Source: Archangium lansingense
Lineage (GTDB): Bacteria; Myxococcota; Myxococcia; Myxococcales; Myxococcaceae
Direction: 5' to 3'
Length of the DNA stretch: 64,000 nt
Assembly (NCBI RefSeq): GCF_026626635.1
Contig: NZ_JAPNKA010000001.1
Location: 2,604,001 to 2,668,000, forward strand
A program made the position numbers and the translations under genes. This document shows positions 26,601 to 33,570 of the stretch, piece by piece. Under the pieces are notes generated by a model. That model made no database searches. It was not told the origin of the DNA and saw only the letters and a list, made by a program, of their open reading frames with translations. Position 1 is the stretch's first letter. The number at the start of each line of letters is the position of its first letter.

Positions 26601-28795
26601 CGTGCCTGGTACGCGGCATCCGGCTCCTCCGCGCCCTTGGGAGGCACGGCTGGCGCCACCACGTCCACCGTGAAGGTGGTGGACTGGCCGCTCTCCAGCG
26701 AGAAGGTTGGCACGGAGGCGCCGCCCTCCATCTGCAGCCGCGCGTCCTCCGCGCGCGCGTTTCCCAGGTTGCTGACGGTGAACCGCAGGGGGAATGTCTG
26801 GCTCGGCAGCACCGAGGTGGGATGCTCCGCCGAGACGGCCAGGATGGGCAGTCGCACTCCCGTCGTCACCTGCCGGTCGACGGAGCCGTAGGCATTGCCC
26901 TTGCCGTCCTTCCACACCACCTGAACGGAGGCCGCGTATCCCTTCTGCGCCGCCTCCTGGAGGCGCGCGAGGTAGGAGTCGATGGTTTCGTGCTCACCCC
27001 GGGGGTTGAGGCCTGGCACGGCCCATTCCACCGTGCGCGTGGCGAGGGCATTGGACCCGAGCCCGCCCAGCTCCAGCACCTGCTGCGTGCCGTCCGGCAG
27101 AGTGAGGGTGGCAGTGACGCTCGCGGCCTTGCCCGCACCGATGTTGGCCACCGTCACGACGTATGGAATCGTCGTGCACGGAGCCGCGCACGAGGGCGCC
27201 GCCAGCGTCGCGGTGAGGCGGGGCAGCGTCAGCCGGCTGAAGGAGACCACGTTGATGACCGGCGGCGTGGTTCCCGCGGGGTCCATGAAACGCACGTGAC
27301 CCAGCGAGTGCAGAACGCGGTTGTCCAGCGCGGCCAGGCGCGTCTGGTAGTCGGCCACGGACTCGCCGGCGCGGCGAGGTTCCACTCCGGCCACCTTCTG
27401 CGAGAAGGTCACCGTCCGCTGTGCCAGGGGAGCGATGGTACCCACCACCTGCTCGCCCGTCGCGGGCGTCGTGCCCTCGAACTGCTCGGTGACGACGACG
27501 GACTCGGCGGGGGTTTGCGTCGGGTTGCCAATGTCCATGGCCACCTCGAACGTCTCCCCTGGCGCCACCGTGAGGGGCTGGCGCTGGCTGGCCACCAGGA
27601 CCGCCGGCTGCGGGAAGACGTTGCCTCCGTCGGCGATGGCCACCAGGGTGCCCCAGCCCGGCTTGCCCGGCACCGGACCGTACGGGGGATTCGGGTCCAC
27701 CTTCAGCACCGCCAGGGCGGCCACGTTGCCGAAGACGACGCCCTTGGTCTTGGCGATGGCGTCGGGGACGAGGACGCCGATGTACTCGGGCAGAGAAGCG
27801 GGCGGGAAGCTCTGGCCCGTCTTGCTGTTCCAGCACTCCTGCGTAAGGGCGGGGTTGCCACCAGGCCGCGCGGAGGGCTGGCACAGGGCGAAGGCCGCGA
27901 GGCCCGGGGCCCAGCCCTTGAAGTCCGCCTGCGCGTCATAGGCGCCGCCCGTCACCTGCTTCGCCCACGAGTGGCCCCAGAAATTGACGCGCTCGCCGAG
28001 CCGCGGGGCCGGCGTGTTGCCACCCCAGATGGCGAAGGCGGTGGGCAGGTAGCGGGTGATGGGGAGCTCGTCCGCCGAGGGCAGGTAGTACGCGTCACCA
28101 GCGAAGGACACCTTCAGGACGGAGGGGCCCGTGGCGTTGGTGCTCCAGGAGAGCACCGCGGTGGCGATGCCCGAGCTGTCCGTGAGGGCCGTGGCGCGCG
28201 CCCCCCCCGCCTCGAAGACGAGCGTGCGGCCCACGATGGGGCGCTGGTCATCCGCGTCCGCCAGCGACGCCCGTACCGGCTGGGGCGTGCCAGTGGCCAG
28301 CAGTGAGGGCCCCAGCACGCGCACCGCGGTGTCGGCCTTCACCAGGGTGATGGTGGCGGTGGTGCTGGTGGCGAGGGTGGTCGCGTCGCCCGCGTAGTGC
28401 ACCTGGAGCGACAGCTCGCCCGGCGCCTGGGTGGGCAACACCGAGACGCGCGCGATGCCGAGCTCATCCGTGGTGGCTGAGACTTCCTCCGTGTCCAGGA
28501 GGAAGCGCACCTGCCGCGCGGACAGCGGCTGTCCGGAATCGTCCGTTAGCCGCGCCACCAGGGGCACGGCATCGCCGTATTCGACTGCGGTGGCGCCCTG
28601 GTAGATGAGCTGGGTGGCCCGGGGCGGGATTGGCTCGGACTGACAAGCTTCCTCAGTGGCCAGGACCGGGGCTCGCGGCGGCCGGGCGGTCAGTGCCTCC
28701 GGGGCGGGAGCCTCGGACTTCTGCCCCGTGCAGCCCACGACGAGCACCATGCACAACAACGCGAGACGCCGTACCCCGTTTGCTTGCAGCACCAT
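17633..28795 (-). CDS. Giant PKD/propeller/Rhs lipoprotein with nuclease-like C-terminal toxin
   Basis: This 3720-residue protein has a lipoprotein signal (VVGC, Cys22). Ig/Big-like and CARDB-like domains run to about residue 875. One PKD-type repeat (about 881-975) precedes an NHL/Vgb-like beta-propeller (about 985-1335), a discoidin-like stretch (about 1354-1457) and eight more PKD repeats (about 1467-2236). Rhs/YD repeats follow (about 2515-3430), then the Rhs core ending at DPTGEFF (about 3566). The last ~148 residues form a polymorphic tip with IHHLIEQ (H3635, H3636) and DHQVF (H3669), as in HNH/LHH nucleases. The start is backed by a strong AAGGGGGG site. It probably acts as a contact-dependent surface toxin that encapsulates its tip. 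Confidence 0.9.
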   Translation of the reverse strand: MVLQANGVRRLALLCMVLVVGCTGQKSEAPAPEALTARPPRAPVLATEEACQSEPIPPRATQLIYQGATAVEYGDAVPLVARLTDDSGQPLSARQVRFLLDTEEVSATTDELGIARVSVLPTQAPGELSLQVHYAGDATTLATSTTATITLVKADTAVRVLGPSLLATGTPQPVRASLADADDQRPIVGRTLVFEAGGARATALTDSSGIATAVLSWSTNATGPSVLKVSFAGDAYYLPSADELPITRYLPTAFAIWGGNTPAPRLGERVNFWGHSWAKQVTGGAYDAQADFKGWAPGLAAFALCQPSARPGGNPALTQECWNSKTGQSFPPASLPEYIGVLVPDAIAKTKGVVFGNVAALAVLKVDPNPPYGPVPGKPGWGTLVAIADGGNVFPQPAVLVASQRQPLTVAPGETFEVAMDIGNPTQTPAESVVVTEQFEGTTPATGEQVVGTIAPLAQRTVTFSQKVAGVEPRRAGESVADYQTRLAALDNRVLHSLGHVRFMDPAGTTPPVINVVSFSRLTLPRLTATLAAPSCAAPCTTIPYVVTVANIGAGKAASVTATLTLPDGTQQVLELGGLGSNALATRTVEWAVPGLNPRGEHETIDSYLARLQEAAQKGYAASVQVVWKDGKGNAYGSVDRQVTTGVRLPILAVSAEHPTSVLPSQTFPLRFTVSNLGNARAEDARLQMEGGASVPTFSLESGQSTTFTVDVVAPAVPPKGAEEPDAAYQARLEAVDGSLVSYGYGLDWGSACESRFGPLPGTVKTFMVLPVVTVGLEGPTSADAGETLQYTVTLANVGHGDASGLVLEVVLPDGSTQTLAVPGGMLARNTSVQVPFTFDLPAQRQPGPVTARTSIRWMDAVANAYGPQSAAAITQVRRSNQPPVVDAGPSLMVTHPSGTTLLGSITDDGLPAGAALTSTWVQVSGPGMAVFADASQQTTGVTFTEPGTYVLRLIGSDGEFSASDETTVTVKPREGSGTTVPGDSSVPGEVLINVVRDGNQIRLDNTTRAFNFIWVAVSSKGTVVKLDTETGKVLGEYWTSPTGQPKNPSRTTVDKNGNVWATNRDGNSVVHIGLAENGQCVDRNGNGVIDTSKGYGDIKGWANTGGADTNGGVTTAQDECLLHYVRVKAYGTRHVSVDENNDVWVSGYGSSYSGFFDLIDGRTGTIKRRENAVGYGGYGGLIDHNGVIWSAGVMLRWDTALPLNGANGINWRGYSHASYGLCLAPDGSVWNSEYGSYIRRFSPTGELLGTYYHGFSAAQGCVVDAKGHIWVAHSLNGSSVGHLLPNGTWLGNIAVGSGPTGVAVDGSGKVWATNHYSQTVMRIDPAKGPVGSDKVTPVGAVDLTSGNLGGLLYNYSDMTGSTLAGAPDNGTWTVVYDSNTAGSEWGKVVWTGQACGDGSLTVTAASSNDGVTYGAPVVVRSGVDLDVPNGRYLKVSVAFKRSSKGESPVLYNLSIGTAQYVMPEQANDAPSVDAGRDRTMTSPHPLRLMGSACDDGLPMGGTLGLAWTRVSGPGTVTFSAPDAEATDVSFSVPGIYVLRLTATDSALGGHDDVTITVLPNNEQPSVSAVAPGSVDLPEPANLSGSVSDDGLPSGSAVTVTWSKVSGPGTVTFVDPNALATSASFSAAGTYVLRLTASDSHLTTSADVTVVANPEPPVNQAPIVSAGANQSVALGATVTLRGSVTDDGLPVGKTVSVTWTKVTGPGTVGFGNASSATTTASFSAAGVYVLRLTATDSALSSSSDVSVAVGQPAPVNQPPQVVAGANQAITLPGTATLAGSVQDDGLPEGGTLAAQWTKVSGPGTVTFNPPGQPATVASFSAAGTYVLRLTASDGQFASTSDLSVTVSASVPSNKAPVVNAGPSWNLRLPTRTVTLTGSVQDDGLPTGAAVTQQWSMVEGPASVAFGTPTQPTTTVTVSKAGMYRLRLTASDTKLTGSSDLTLNVAEASPDNAPPDVDVGLNLTVSLPAPAVTLQGSVTDDGRPVGNTLEVHWEQVSGPAPMTFADATKAATTAAFTVPGDYMLRLVASDGEWVASAVMSVKVQPNVVNKPPTVSATGPATVTLPGAAQLSGAVRDDGQPASGALVVAWTKLSGPGTVSFTRPAQVSTAASFSAPGDYVLRLTANDSALTASADVAVRALVVNGAPTVFAGDNQMLEFPARTLTLAGTVTDDGLPAGGTLTMRWSLVAGAGTVSFGSPDQAVTTATFSYPGSYLLRLTASDSDKLSSSEMVVNVGSPPGPLPVVTLTGPVDGTTVSQPVAVTGTVSEGVWKLEYQLGNGEDPTQPWTVFASGTAPASGTLATFDPTVLLNGTYTVRLVASTSAGDSVATLSAVSDKNLKLGAFSLSFEDLMVPMSGVSMELTRTYDSRDKRVGDFGVGWNLGLRNVRVEKSGILGKGWQQTKSGGLFPNYCLTPARPAFVTITFPSGKVYKFQASTSPRCQQLFPIQTGDMSFEPAEETKGSLVPLGGGDFFVNHLSGIPGPVTLSDLELQPINPSSFQLTTEDGTRYQLDEKRGVQAITDPNGNTLHVTPAGLIHSSGRSVLFDRDSLGRITRVTDPNGNTMTYTYDARGDLREFKDREGNVAKFAYDGTHYLTAITDPRGIQPARNEYDEQGRIVRHTDAFGRSVEYARTVGTRQEILTDRLGRARVLEYDGSGNVVRETDPEGRVTTRTFDSRGNKTSETNALGETRHWEYDAYDNKLSETDPKGQTERWTYNTRGQVLTYTDATGRVARSEYDASGNPTAVTDALGNVTRATYNASGDTLSETDALGNVTRYAYDASGRVLKETDALGRESSYTYDANGNRLTETRTRVTATGVETLTTHHEYDKQGRRTKTTHPDGTSTRTEYNSLGLRSATVDELGRTTRYTYDLAGKLHLTTFPDGTTEEVGHDAEGRRDRVTDRAGRTTRYEYDAVGRLARTVFPDGTAVATTYDASGRPITHTDELGHVTRTGYDDAGRTTSVTDAAGQVTRYTYDAKGNPATMTDPLGRTTTYEHDAMNRRVRTVHPDGTDHRVAYDSRDRKASETDAEGKTTAFTYDAVGQLITVTDATGQVTRFGYDELGRPVSQTDALGRITRLAYDRRGRLIQRTLPTGEPESWEYDAAGNVLRHTDLAGRTRTNTYDMSNRLITREDSDGASVSFSYTATGLRRSYTDARGTTQYSYDTRNRLTGLAYPDGRRLTYSYDARGLRTALTAHVGGSERITSYAYDTRGSMVKVTDPQGREYSQTFDAGGQRTQRVLANGIVTRYGYDTLGRLKSLVSERAADVLQSYAYTLGSTGHRVRIDEAGGTATTYDYDLLDRLTRESVTGAPQSTFEETFTYDAVGNRLQRTRASAAGTQAWSYTYDSRDRLLTDGASTYTWGEDGQLASTAGADNVAYVWDVDDRLRKVTLPDGTVIEHEYDPDGVRVRTRYAPPTGPPSVTDYLVDPSSRLSHVVAETDAAGALKAHYVRAGDELLSVIRPEGSRFYIADGLGSVRHLTDESGAVTDSYRYDAFGTLLGHQGTDANPYLFAGEPLETLSGLTYLRARWLDTGTGRFLSIDPVAGVNELPSTLHRYSYALQDPVNKVDPTGEFFSFSFSGFNFSFLIHANAWAMRGGAAAGTLNTVRLQLARINIAPYSTLMRQWAGKLKPQDLQIHHLIEQRIWLRSPALQRLWPNVNDIPSVVLKRADHQVFTNAWRTWFPYSNQANYNAAPTVEQIMRAAQQIYRNDPQMLRAIFIELL

Positions 28796-29073
28796 GAATC
28801 CCCCCTTGATTCACACCAGAGCCTGAACATGGGCCAGGCGGGGGCGGCCATATCACATAATCAGAGCTGGAGGTCCCACGAGCGCGAACCCGCGAGGCGC
28901 GGCAGGGTCTGGAGTGACTGTGGCGCGACAGAGAACGCGGAGCTTGGCGCTGGAGCGCAGGCGGGAGGGGAGGGCCCGGGTGAGGAGCCCTGCCCCGTGG
29001 CGGGCCTGACATGCAGGGGCTTCAATAGAAGCGGATGCTCAGGATGCACGCCGTTCAAGCCCACGGCGCCGCG

Positions 29074-30240
29074 TTACTGAAGCGCGCCCTTGGGGTGTCC
29101 GGCCTTGACGTCCGAGTCCCCGTAGGTCCAGCTCGCATTCAGCCCGATTCCCCATCCGGAGGCGCTGTCGCTGGTGAGCGGGCAACTGTTCAGGTAGCCA
29201 CCGTAGAACGCCCCCGCCCCCGACCTGGCCGCGCCCCACGGGCCGCCGCTGCCCGCCGTGTTGGTGCTCTTGATGAGTGCCTGGGTATAGCCGGTCCGGT
29301 TACAGCGCGCGTCGTCCTTGTCGTGGCCTTCGCTCACGGTCCCACCGGCACAGCGATAGCCGTGGTACGGCATCACGCAGGTGAGCGACGGGTTCACGTC
29401 GCGCTTGTAGTCGTACTCGAGCCCCGGATGGAAGAAGACGACGGTGTTGTCCACGGTCCAGCCATGCGCGTCGCCATCGTTGGTCCGGCGGGCGTACTGC
29501 TTGTGGTGCGAGCCCATGCAGCCGCTGATGCCGCAACCGTCCCGGCCGTTCGCGAACTGCGGATGGGCGCCGGTGAAGTCCAGGTTGCTGGGGTGCACGG
29601 TGTAGCCGTCGTCCCTGGCCTTCACGTACCAGACGTAGGCCACGGTCGAATCGGCCGGGTCTACCCGAATCACGACGATGTTTCCCTCCGCGTCCCCGCA
29701 GTGATCGGATGAGCCGGCGACCTGGTTGCCCCACAGGTACGAGTGCAGCATCTGGAAGGTCCAGGCGTTGAGGATGCAGTCGGTGGGCATTCCGGAGCAG
29801 GAAGTGATCTTCCTCACGGCCATGTCGTAGACCGCCTTGGGGTCGCACAACCTCCAGCCGCCCATGCAGTCATTCGCGCTGAAGTTCTCGTCCTTGGTGA
29901 CGTAGTAGGGATGGAACGCCCGAGCCAGCACCTGATGCAGGTTGGGGTCATTGCGGTTGGCGATCAGGTCCACGTTGAACTTGATCCGCAGGGCGTTGTG
30001 GTAGGTGCCCGAAACGGAGGAGATGCAGTAGCCCGAATGGCAGTAGCCGATGTCGTTGTTGCTTCCATCGGCCGTCAGGCCCTTGGCCTTGCTGGCCAGG
30101 GTGGGCGGTGGAACGTTCGCGCCCTGATCGGCTGGCGGAACGTAGGCCGCGCCCGCTTCCGTGCTCGCAAGCAATTGCAACAGCAGGCTTCCGACACACA
30201 ACCCTGTGACAAATGCATTCCGTTGAAGTGACAAGCGCAT
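29074..30240 (-). CDS. Secreted Cys-rich protein of unknown function
   Basis: This 388-residue protein has a clear Sec signal (hydrophobic 10-26, cleavage near AGA, residue 31). The mature part is rich in Cys, Gly, Asp and aromatic residues, with CxxxxC pairs (GYCHSGYC, GCGISGCMG) and several His, suggesting a disulfide-bonded exported protein. I do not recognise the family. The frame stays open upstream to 30480, but the ATG at 30240 is preceded by AAGGGAG and starts the signal peptide, so I take it. It lies 278 bp upstream of the Rhs toxin gene on the same strand. A functional link is possible but not shown. Confidence 0.75.
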   Translation of the reverse strand: MRLSLQRNAFVTGLCVGSLLLQLLASTEAGAAYVPPADQGANVPPPTLASKAKGLTADGSNNDIGYCHSGYCISSVSGTYHNALRIKFNVDLIANRNDPNLHQVLARAFHPYYVTKDENFSANDCMGGWRLCDPKAVYDMAVRKITSCSGMPTDCILNAWTFQMLHSYLWGNQVAGSSDHCGDAEGNIVVIRVDPADSTVAYVWYVKARDDGYTVHPSNLDFTGAHPQFANGRDGCGISGCMGSHHKQYARRTNDGDAHGWTVDNTVVFFHPGLEYDYKRDVNPSLTCVMPYHGYRCAGGTVSEGHDKDDARCNRTGYTQALIKSTNTAGSGGPWGAARSGAGAFYGGYLNSCPLTSDSASGWGIGLNASWTYGDSDVKAGHPKGALQ

Positions 30241-30568
30241 TGTACGCACTCCCTTGTAGACAGCGGTCTCGAGATTCTTCCCTGGCGTGGCACGGTGGTG
30301 CAGCAGCCCGACTTCGCGCAGCGCACGTAGCCCTGAGCAACGCATGCGGAGTCGTCGGTGCAGGAGGGACCCTGGCCAGGTGCCAGAGTCCAGGCCGGTG
30401 CAGCTCCCATGCTTGGGCCACTCCAAACTGGCTTCTATCCACAGCTTCTTTGCGCTCGTCAGCTGGGTCATACCTTTCACCGTCGAATCAAGACTACGTC
30501 AGGGCTCACGCTCTCTGCACCAGGGCGGTGCCGGGGGACGAATCCTTCGGCACCTCCCCCCGGCATCA
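30241..30568. other. Intergenic stretch upstream of the secreted protein
   Basis: The 328 bp between the secreted-protein start and the end of the propeller fragment should hold the promoter of the former. The minus frame is open for 240 bp but has no domain-like sequence. I see no other gene and no convincing operator. Confidence 0.5.
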
Positions 30569-31144
30569 TCAATCGACGCGAGTCCACTTCTTCCCATCGA
30601 AGGCCAGGATGTCCTTGGCGCCGAGCGACCACAGTACGCCGTTCGCCGCGCTCAGGTGGTAGCAAGTCGCCGGGGCGTCATCTCCGAAATGGATCGGCAC
30701 CAGGCGGTCTCCTGACAACGTCAAGAGTTGGCGGCGCGTTGACAGGTAGAGACGGCCTTCGTACCAGGCCATGTCTTGGATGTCCTCGCGCAGGCTGTCA
30801 TGTTCGACGACCTCCCAACGAGCGCCTCCGCTCCTGAGCAAGAGTCCTTGGCGGCCCGTGGCGTAGACATTGCCATCACCGGCACACAGCACACGGGTCA
30901 GGACGACATCGACCGGGCATTGCTGCTGCGTCCAGGCGTTGCCGTCGAAATGCCAGATTTCGCCGTCCCAACCGACCGCGTAGAGGTTGGTTTCGGAGAA
31001 GCCATCGATTGATTCGAATCCCTTCACTTCGCCCATCAGCGGTTGGAGCTGCTGGTCCAGACGGGTCCATTGGTTCTCGCCATCCCGACGGTAGACCTGA
31101 CGGCCCATGCCGACGGCGAAGGTGCGCCGGCCAATGGTTCGCAC
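30569..31144 (-). pseudogene. 5'-truncated beta-propeller (WD/Kelch-like) protein
   Basis: From a possible GTG at 31144 the frame encodes 191 residues of repeated WxxLD, LYAVGWDGEIWHFDG and VYATGRQGLLLR blades, typical of cytoplasmic propeller proteins that myxobacteria keep in many copies. An in-frame stop lies about 16 codons upstream of the GTG, yet the intervening codons ([20 protein letters not shown]) still look like propeller sequence. The 5' part therefore appears to be lost, since a closed propeller would need about 300 residues. The C-terminus is intact. It could still be translated as a short protein. Confidence 0.6.
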
Positions 31145-31511
31145 CTGGCGCAGCTGGCCTCGCTTCAGGTGTTGGACGTCAGACCCCCCCTCTCAATGTA
31201 CCCAAGAGGGCAGCGTCGAGGGTGTCCGTCGATGGTGTCCGAGGCACGAGCGACGAGACTACGGCCCGAGGAAGTCCTTCATCTCGCGCACCACCCGCTC
31301 AGGGTGGCTCAACCACACGTCGTGCTCTGCGCCCTCCAGCGCCACCACCTTCGAGCCGGGCAGCTTCCATGACCATCGCTCGAGCCTACCGAAGGGGCCG
31401 CTCGGTCGCTTGCTCCAAGCAGCTCTATCCAAGGAGCGAGATGACGGCCGAGCGCTGGCCCATGAGGCGCTCAAACCAACACCGCGCCTCATGCTACTCC
31501 CCATCAACCCC
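31145..31511. other. Intergenic scar between remnants and chemoreceptor gene
   Basis: These 367 bp hold the lost 5' edge of the propeller gene, the tail of an alpha/beta hydrolase (31259-31380) and then about 130 bp with nothing recognisable before the chemoreceptor start. No insertion sequence or terminal repeats are visible. Confidence 0.55.
31259..31380 (-). pseudogene. C-terminal remnant of an alpha/beta hydrolase
   Basis: On the minus strand, codons ending at the stop 31259-31261 read [22 protein letters not shown] and then VVREMKDFL. This is the typical end of an alpha/beta hydrolase, including the catalytic His in the GAxHxxxxxHPE context. Upstream of about 31380 the frame no longer resembles a hydrolase. 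Only the last ~40 residues survive, so this is a decayed or deleted gene. Confidence 0.6.
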
Positions 31512-33521
31512 ATGTCATTCAGCAAGAGCCTTGCGACGAAGCTCCTCCTCTCCCTGTGCAGCGTCATCAGCATCGCCCTCGCCATCCTCGTTTTCGTCGT
31601 CAGCCGACAGTCATCGCGAGTCGCTGAAGAGCAGGCGAACCAGATGGTCATGCAGATGGCCGAGCGCTATGCGCTGATGGTCAACTCGGAGCTCGACGAT
31701 GCGTTCATCCCCGTCCGGACGCTCGCGCAGACCTTGGAGGCCCAGAAGGTCGCCGGATCGACCGACCGCCTGCTGGTGGAGGCGGCGCTCAAGAAGGTTC
31801 TCGAGGGCAACCCGAAGATCCTTGGCATCTGGACCACGTGGGAGCCGAATGCGTTCGATGGGCTCGATGCGAAATACGTGAACACGCCCGCCTCGGACGC
31901 CACCGGGCGCTTCATCTCGTATTGGAACCGCGGTACCGGGCACATCAAGCTGGAGGCCAACGTCGATTACGAGAAGGAGGGCGTGGGTGACTACTACCTC
32001 CTCGCGCGCAAGACCCAGAGGGAGACGATCGTCAACCCCTACGTCTACCCCGTCGCTGGGAAGCCCACCCTGATCACGAGCGTCACCGTGCCCATCCTGC
32101 TCGACGGCAGGTTCGTCGGGGCTGTCGGCGCGGACCTCTCGCTCGAGCAGATCCAGGAGCAGGTCTCGGAGATCACCCCTCTGGGGACGGGGTTCGCGCT
32201 GCTCGTCTCGAACAATGGCACGTTCGTCGCGCACCCCTCGGAGGAGCGTCGCGCGCAGCAGCTCGGCGCCTCGCCCGCGGAGGCTCTGATGAAGACCGCT
32301 CTCGCGAGCGACAGCGCGCGCTCAGGGCAGGTCCACTCGGACGTGCTCGGGGCCCGTGCCATCGAGGTGGTGGTCCCCATCCACATCGGCGAGACCGTGA
32401 CGCCGTGGGCGCTCGCCGTCTTCGCTCCCCTCGACAAGGTGCTGGCGCCGGCTCATGAGCTGCGCGAGTTCACGCTCCTGTTCGGGGCACTTGCTCTGCT
32501 CGCGCTCGGTGGTGCCGTCCTCATCGTCATCCGCCGCATCACGAAGCCGATCGAGACGATCTCCAGCGTCGCCACCCGCATCGCGAACGGCGATCTCTCC
32601 GGCGCGCTCGACCACCGCTCGGAGGATGAGATCGGTGTTCTCGCCGACGCGTTCCGCTCGATGCGCAACCGGTTGGCGCAGGTGATCGGACAGGTCCGTG
32701 AAGGCGCCACGGCGCTCTCGTCGGTCGCGTCACAGCTCTCGGCGACGTCTCAGTCGCTCTCGAGCCGCGCGAGCGAGCAGGCTGCCACCTTCGAGGAGGT
32801 GACCAGCAGCCTCGACAACATGAGCGCGTCCATCATCAAGAACGCCGACAGCAGCCGCCGGGTGGAGACGATCGCGTCCCAGGGCGCGGCCGACGCTGAG
32901 AAGAGCAGCCGGGCGGTCATCGAGACAGTGGAGGCGATGAAGCAGATCGCCTCGCACATCTCCGTCGTCCAGGAGATCGCCTATCAGACGAACCTCCTGG
33001 CCCTGAACGCCGCCATCGAGGCCGCGCGTGCAGGCGACCACGGAAAGGGGTTCGCGGTCGTTGCGTCCCAGGTCCGCAAGCTCGCGGAGGGAAGCCAGAC
33101 CGCCGCGAAGGAGATCAGCTCGGTTGCGTCCAGCAGCGTGAAGATCGCCGAGCAGTCCGGCCAGTTGCTCCACGCGCTCGTTCCATCGATCGACACGACG
33201 TCGCACCTGGTGAAGGACGTCGCCGCCACGTCGAGCGAGCAGTCGTCGAGCGTCGGGGAGATCAACAAGGCGATGCTCGGCCTGAACGATGTGACGCAGC
33301 AGAACGCGGCGGCGGCCGAGGAGCTGTCGAGCACCGCGGAAGAGATGGCGGCGCAAGCGGAGAGCCTGCTCCAGTTGGTGAGCTTCTTCCGCGTGAGCAC
33401 GACCGAGGTCCACAGGGGAGGGCGCACTCGTCCCGATGCACGGGCCCTCGAGAGCATGTCTCCCGGAGTCCAGCTGCTGCATGCCGCGACCCAGGCCGAG
33501 GTGCACGACCGCCGCGTCTGA
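31512..33521 (+). CDS. Methyl-accepting chemotaxis protein with dCache sensor
   Basis: This 669-residue chemoreceptor has TM1 at about 9-31 and a periplasmic dCache-type sensor (about 35-315: [19 protein letters not shown], then [14 protein letters not shown]). TM2 is at about 322-345, followed by HAMP ([10 protein letters not shown] onward) and a long cytoplasmic coiled coil. Its hairpin tip is near residues 488-525 ([33 protein letters not shown]). It would control CheA/CheW-type signalling, in myxobacteria often motility or development. No che genes adjoin it and there is no C-terminal methylesterase-tethering pentapeptide. I chose the ATG just before the signal-anchor helix; no strong ribosome site is visible. 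Confidence 0.93.
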   Translation: MSFSKSLATKLLLSLCSVISIALAILVFVVSRQSSRVAEEQANQMVMQMAERYALMVNSELDDAFIPVRTLAQTLEAQKVAGSTDRLLVEAALKKVLEGNPKILGIWTTWEPNAFDGLDAKYVNTPASDATGRFISYWNRGTGHIKLEANVDYEKEGVGDYYLLARKTQRETIVNPYVYPVAGKPTLITSVTVPILLDGRFVGAVGADLSLEQIQEQVSEITPLGTGFALLVSNNGTFVAHPSEERRAQQLGASPAEALMKTALASDSARSGQVHSDVLGARAIEVVVPIHIGETVTPWALAVFAPLDKVLAPAHELREFTLLFGALALLALGGAVLIVIRRITKPIETISSVATRIANGDLSGALDHRSEDEIGVLADAFRSMRNRLAQVIGQVREGATALSSVASQLSATSQSLSSRASEQAATFEEVTSSLDNMSASIIKNADSSRRVETIASQGAADAEKSSRAVIETVEAMKQIASHISVVQEIAYQTNLLALNAAIEAARAGDHGKGFAVVASQVRKLAEGSQTAAKEISSVASSSVKIAEQSGQLLHALVPSIDTTSHLVKDVAATSSEQSSSVGEINKAMLGLNDVTQQNAAAAEELSSTAEEMAAQAESLLQLVSFFRVSTTEVHRGGRTRPDARALESMSPGVQLLHAATQAEVHDRRV

Positions 33522-33570
33522 GTTCCCTCGAGCCAGCAGTCTGGTGCTCAGCCCTACGGCACCCTGCACC

